NCBI GenBank assembly: GCA_945957245.1
Contig: CAMFLD010000067.1
Location: 1 to 9,843 of the forward strand
DNA length: 9,843 nt
Direction: 5' to 3'
DNA from: an uncultured Flavobacterium sp.
Lineage (GTDB): Bacteria; Bacteroidota; Bacteroidia; Flavobacteriales; Flavobacteriaceae
The notes below the pieces were generated by a model. It worked only from the letters and a program-made list of their open reading frames with translations, was not told where the DNA came from and made no database searches. The position numbers and the translations under genes are program-made. How positions within the stretch are numbered: the first letter of the stretch is position 1; the number at the start of each line of letters is the position of its first letter. Positions 6,963-9,843 of this stretch are shown piece after piece.

Positions 6963-8156
6963 ATGAAAAAAAGCCTACTTCAGTTTTTATTTTTATTATC
7001 ATTTTCAACAACTATTGGCTACAGCCAGGAATATATTCCATATTATGCTTCGGTAGTTGCTCAATGTTCCCAAACTAATATTACCAATAACCTTACGGCT
7101 TATGAATCTCTTGGATTGAAAAGAAGAGGTACGACTTCATTGACCAATACTTTTAATTGGCTCAAATCGAAATATCAAAGTTTTGGATATACCGCAAACC
7201 AGATTGAAGAAGACTCTTATACTTATACAGGTTCAACAGCAGTGTGCAAAAATCTGATTGTGACCAAGGTTGGAACTGTTTATCCCAATACTTATGTTAT
7301 TGTTTGCGGACATTATGATTCAATAGGAGGTACCGGAACTAATGATAACGGAAGTGGTTTGGTTTCGATATTGGAAACAGCCAGATTGTTGAAAGATATT
7401 CCAACAGAATATTCTATCAAGTTCATCAATTTTAGCGGGGAAGAAGATGGTTTATATGGCAGTAAACATTATGTAAGTGCTGTTGTAAATGGAACTACTC
7501 CAAAAATGGATATTCGTTTAGTGCTTAATCTTGATGAAGTAGGAGGAGTAGCCGGAATGACCAACGATACTATTACCTGCGAAAGAGATCAAAGCAATAG
7601 TCCATCTACGAACAACGCTTTATCAGCAACTATGACAGATGAATTGATAACCTGTGTTGGATTATATTCGCCTTTGAATACTTATCTTTCCTATGCTTAT
7701 GCTTCAGATTATATGTCATTCCAAAGCAATAATGAAATTATCACCGGGCTTTTTGAAACCAATGAAACTACTCACAAACATACTAATACGGATTTACTGA
7801 TTTATATGGATCCGGTTTATAATTATAATGTTGCTAAAGCCACTATTGGTGCTACAATGCACTTTGCTGTAGCTGCTACTTCTGCTTTGGGTAACGCCGA
7901 TTTCAATAATGCCAATCAGGTAAGTTTTTTCCCGAGTCCTGCAACCGATACGCTTAATATCAGTCTTGGGTCATTGGCAGAAACCAGGTATACTTTGTCA
8001 CTGGTTGATTTACAGGGCAAAATTGTTTTAAACAAACAGATCGATAATGCCAATCTGATTGAAACCATTCCATTAGAGGGAATTTCAAAAGGAATGTATC
8101 TGGCAGTATTGCAGACAGAAACTAAAAAGATATCAAAGAAAATTATTGTAGAATAA
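6963..8156 (+). CDS. Secreted M28-family zinc aminopeptidase with type IX secretion tail
   Basis: A 397-residue precursor. The signal peptide (MKKSLLQFLFLLSFSTTIGYSQ) is cleaved near residue 22. The peptidase domain (about 40-305) carries the M28 set: H117 in CGHYDS, bridging D128 in NDNGSG, E160 as general base and E161 as zinc ligand in SGEEDGLYGS, D191 in NLDEVG, and a late His in THKHTNTD (H273 or H271). All ligands for two zincs are therefore present and the enzyme should be active. The C-terminal ~80 residues (from FFPSPATDTLNIS at 322) form a type A Por-secretion sorting domain, with VDLQGK, GISKGMYLAVL and the closing KKISKKIIVE. It is thus probably exported to the periplasm by Sec, then moved across the outer membrane by the type IX system, losing the tail. 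Its likely job is extracellular peptide breakdown. It is a single-gene unit with a hairpin at its stop codon. Confidence 0.94.
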   Translation: MKKSLLQFLFLLSFSTTIGYSQEYIPYYASVVAQCSQTNITNNLTAYESLGLKRRGTTSLTNTFNWLKSKYQSFGYTANQIEEDSYTYTGSTAVCKNLIVTKVGTVYPNTYVIVCGHYDSIGGTGTNDNGSGLVSILETARLLKDIPTEYSIKFINFSGEEDGLYGSKHYVSAVVNGTTPKMDIRLVLNLDEVGGVAGMTNDTITCERDQSNSPSTNNALSATMTDELITCVGLYSPLNTYLSYAYASDYMSFQSNNEIITGLFETNETTHKHTNTDLLIYMDPVYNYNVAKATIGATMHFAVAATSALGNADFNNANQVSFFPSPATDTLNISLGSLAETRYTLSLVDLQGKIVLNKQIDNANLIETIPLEGISKGMYLAVLQTETKKISKKIIVE

Positions 8157-8182
8157 AAAAGCCCCTTTTAAGGGGCTTTTTT
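8155..8182. terminator. Bidirectional terminator between the peptidase gene and uvrA
   Basis: GCCCCTT (8161-8167) pairs with AAGGGGC (8170-8176) around a TT loop, and flanking A6/T6 tracts extend the stem to 13 bp. The hairpin overlaps the peptidase stop codon (8154-8156) and ends 6 nt before the 3' end of the minus-strand uvrA gene, so it can serve both convergent genes. Confidence 0.92.
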
Positions 8183-8188
8183 TAGCTT

Positions 8189-9832
8189 TTATAGTTTGTC
8201 CTTCAGATAAGGTCCAATTATAGATTTACTATTCTTTGCAATGTCTTCCGGTGTGCCAACGGCCAATAGTTGTCCACCATTTTCACCACCTTCAGGGCCT
8301 AAATCAATAATCCAATCGGCACATTTTATAAGGTCAGGATTGTGTTCAATAACAATAATGGAATGACCTTTTTCCAATAAAGCATCAAATGAAGCCAACA
8401 GCTTTTTGATATCATGGAAATGCAATCCGGTAGTAGGTTCATCAAATACAAACAATGCTTTTTCTTTGGTTACACCTTTTACTAAAAACGAAGCCAGTTT
8501 GATACGCTGTGCTTCTCCGCCGGAAAGGGTAGAAGATGATTGTCCAAGTTGCACATAACCTAAACCAACATCCTGTAAAGGCTGCAGTTTTTGAATGATT
8601 TTAGCCTGTTTATATTTGCTGAAAAAAGCAATGGCATCATCAATAGTCATGGTTAGAATATCATCGATGTTTTTTTCTTCAAATGTTACTTCCAGTACTT
8701 CTTTCTTAAAACGTTTTCCTCCACAGGTATCACATGGCAGTGAAACATCGGCCATAAATACCATTTCTACATTAATGGTTCCTTCACCTTTACAGGTTTC
8801 ACATCGGCCTCCATCAACATTAAAAGAGAAATGTTTAGCCTGATAACCTCTTATTTTGGATAGTTTTTCTTTGGCATACAAATCACGGATATCGTCATAA
8901 GCCTTGATATAGGTCACAGGATTAGAACGTGAACTTCTACCGATAGGGTTTTGGTCAATGTATTCAATGTTTTTTATATGGGAAAAACTGCCTGTCAGTT
9001 CGGTGAATTGCCCTGCTTTGTCTCCAATTCCTTCCAGTTTTTTCTGCATTGCCGGAAAGAGGATTTTTTTTACCAATGTACTTTTGCCGCTACCGGAAAC
9101 CCCGGTTATTACAGTTAAACTGTCTAAAGGAAACTGGACATCAATATTTTGCAGGTTGTTTTCACGTGCTCCTTTGATTTCAATGAAGTTTTTTGAAACT
9201 CTCCGTTTTTTCGGAACAGAAATCTCCAATTTCCCATTTAGGTATTTTGCAGTCAGAGAATCTGATTTTAGTATTTCTGTATAAGTTCCTTCTGCTACTA
9301 ATTCGCCTCCAAAAGTTCCTGCTTCCGGTCCGATATCGATAATTCGGTCAGCTGCTTTCATAATATCTTCATCGTGCTCGACTACAATTACAGTATTTCC
9401 CAGATCACGGAGATTCTTAAGCACTTTAATCAAACGTTCTGTATCTTTCGGATGGAGTCCTATACTGGGTTCGTCCAATATATACATGGAACCTACCAGA
9501 CTACTTCCCAGCGAAGTAGCCAGATTGATACGTTGGGATTCCCCTCCGGATAAGGTAGCGGAATTTCTGTTAAGCGTCAGGTAATCCAACCCAACATCAC
9601 TTAAAAAAGCTAACCTGTTGTTGATTTCAATCAACAGTCGCTTAGCTACTTTATTATCATACTCAGAAAGTTGCAATTCATTAAAGAATGGGATTAGTCT
9701 TTTAATAGACATATCTACCAACTCCGAGATGGTTTTTTCTCCAACACTAATATAATTGGCTTCTTTACGAAGACGTTTGCCTTTGCATGTAGTACATTTG
9801 GTTTTACCTCGGTAACGCGACAGCATTACACC
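8189..9832 (-). CDS. uvrA: UvrA excinuclease ATPase subunit, C-terminal ~550 residues (5' end missing)
   Basis: DNA damage recognition ATPase of nucleotide excision repair, here lacking about the first 40% of its usual ~940 residues. Numbering from the Met at 9826, the visible part holds: a CTTCKGKRL Cys pair (11-19); the ABC signature LSGGESQR (92-99) and Walker B ILDEP (116-120) that close the first ATPase; Walker A GVSGSGKST (242-250) of the second ATPase; zinc-finger cysteines C342, C345, C365 and C368; a second signature LSGGEAQR (434-441); Walker B FDEPTTGLH; and H-loops EH at 150-151 and 494-495. All key residues are intact. The Met at 9826 is internal, not a start: the frame continues upstream as TGV. 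The TAA at 9839-9841 lies in probable adapter sequence and is not a real stop. Segments such as YIKAYDDIRDLYAKEKLSKIRGY and FMADVSLPCDTCGGKRF differ from canonical UvrA1, so this may be the second UvrA paralogue common in Bacteroidota. Confidence 0.93.
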   Translation of the reverse strand, partial: GVMLSRYRGKTKCTTCKGKRLRKEANYISVGEKTISELVDMSIKRLIPFFNELQLSEYDNKVAKRLLIEINNRLAFLSDVGLDYLTLNRNSATLSGGESQRINLATSLGSSLVGSMYILDEPSIGLHPKDTERLIKVLKNLRDLGNTVIVVEHDEDIMKAADRIIDIGPEAGTFGGELVAEGTYTEILKSDSLTAKYLNGKLEISVPKKRRVSKNFIEIKGARENNLQNIDVQFPLDSLTVITGVSGSGKSTLVKKILFPAMQKKLEGIGDKAGQFTELTGSFSHIKNIEYIDQNPIGRSSRSNPVTYIKAYDDIRDLYAKEKLSKIRGYQAKHFSFNVDGGRCETCKGEGTINVEMVFMADVSLPCDTCGGKRFKKEVLEVTFEEKNIDDILTMTIDDAIAFFSKYKQAKIIQKLQPLQDVGLGYVQLGQSSSTLSGGEAQRIKLASFLVKGVTKEKALFVFDEPTTGLHFHDIKKLLASFDALLEKGHSIIVIEHNPDLIKCADWIIDLGPEGGENGGQLLAVGTPEDIAKNSKSIIGPYLKDKL

Positions 9833-9843
9833 TGTCTCTTATA
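9832..9843. other. Probable sequencing adapter remnant (Nextera/Tn5 mosaic end)
   Basis: The final 12 bases, CTGTCTCTTATA, are identical to the start of the standard Nextera transposase adapter as it appears in read-through. They sit exactly at the window end and introduce an in-frame TAA into an otherwise intact uvrA. The first one to four bases may be shared with genuine sequence. I treat them as a library artefact marking a contig end. Confidence 0.85.

Noticed and set aside
8595..9284. Plus-strand ORFs of 82 and 108 codons opposite uvrA
   Set aside because: They are antisense shadows of highly conserved UvrA motifs and have no leader or family resemblance.

Overview
The window reads as a piece of a low-GC Bacteroidota chromosome, most likely a Flavobacterium or close relative in the Flavobacteriaceae. 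The evidence is: promoters of the Bacteroidota type (TTTG, 19 bp, TAnnTTTG) instead of -35/-10 boxes; A-rich leaders without Shine-Dalgarno sequences; a secreted peptidase with a type IX secretion (Por secretion) C-terminal tail; a SusB-like GH97 enzyme; and a lipoprotein signal followed by charged residues. The last 12 bases match the start of the Nextera/Tn5 mosaic-end adapter, so the right edge is probably a contig end and not natural sequence.

Layout, left to right. (1) 1-857, minus: 5' part of a serine-hydrolase (beta-lactamase/PBP-like) lipoprotein, running off the left edge. (2) 858-1065: divergent promoter region. (3) 1066-2283, plus: a cytosolic NAD(P)-dependent oxidoreductase of the saccharopine dehydrogenase/alanine dehydrogenase superfamily, with its own promoter and a strong terminator. 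(4) 2378-5938, plus: a two-gene carbohydrate unit made of a periplasmic GH97 alpha-glucosidase and, 24 nt downstream, a FucP/GluP-type sugar MFS transporter, closed by a hairpin at 5971-5998. (5) 6041-6706, minus: a secreted Tyr/Asn-rich protein of unknown function with internal repeats and a hexanucleotide DNA repeat. (6) 6707-6962: divergent intergenic region. (7) 6963-8156, plus: a secreted M28 metallopeptidase with a T9SS tail. (8) 8189 to the right edge, minus: the C-terminal ~550 residues of a UvrA excinuclease ATPase, convergent with the peptidase across a shared hairpin.

How the genes fit together: only the GH97-MFS pair forms a clear functional unit. GH97 would release glucose from alpha-gluco-oligosaccharides in the periplasm and the MFS protein would import the sugar through the inner membrane. 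No SusC/SusD pair, regulator or second glycosidase is present here. The other genes are single transcription units separated by good hairpin terminators.

I see no CRISPR array, tRNA, rRNA, insertion sequence, phage gene or obvious defence system. I do not find a convincing new biological system. The most unusual points are the repeat-bearing YN-rich secreted protein, a leader-like sequence repeated after the transporter where no gene follows, and the adapter remnant at the end.
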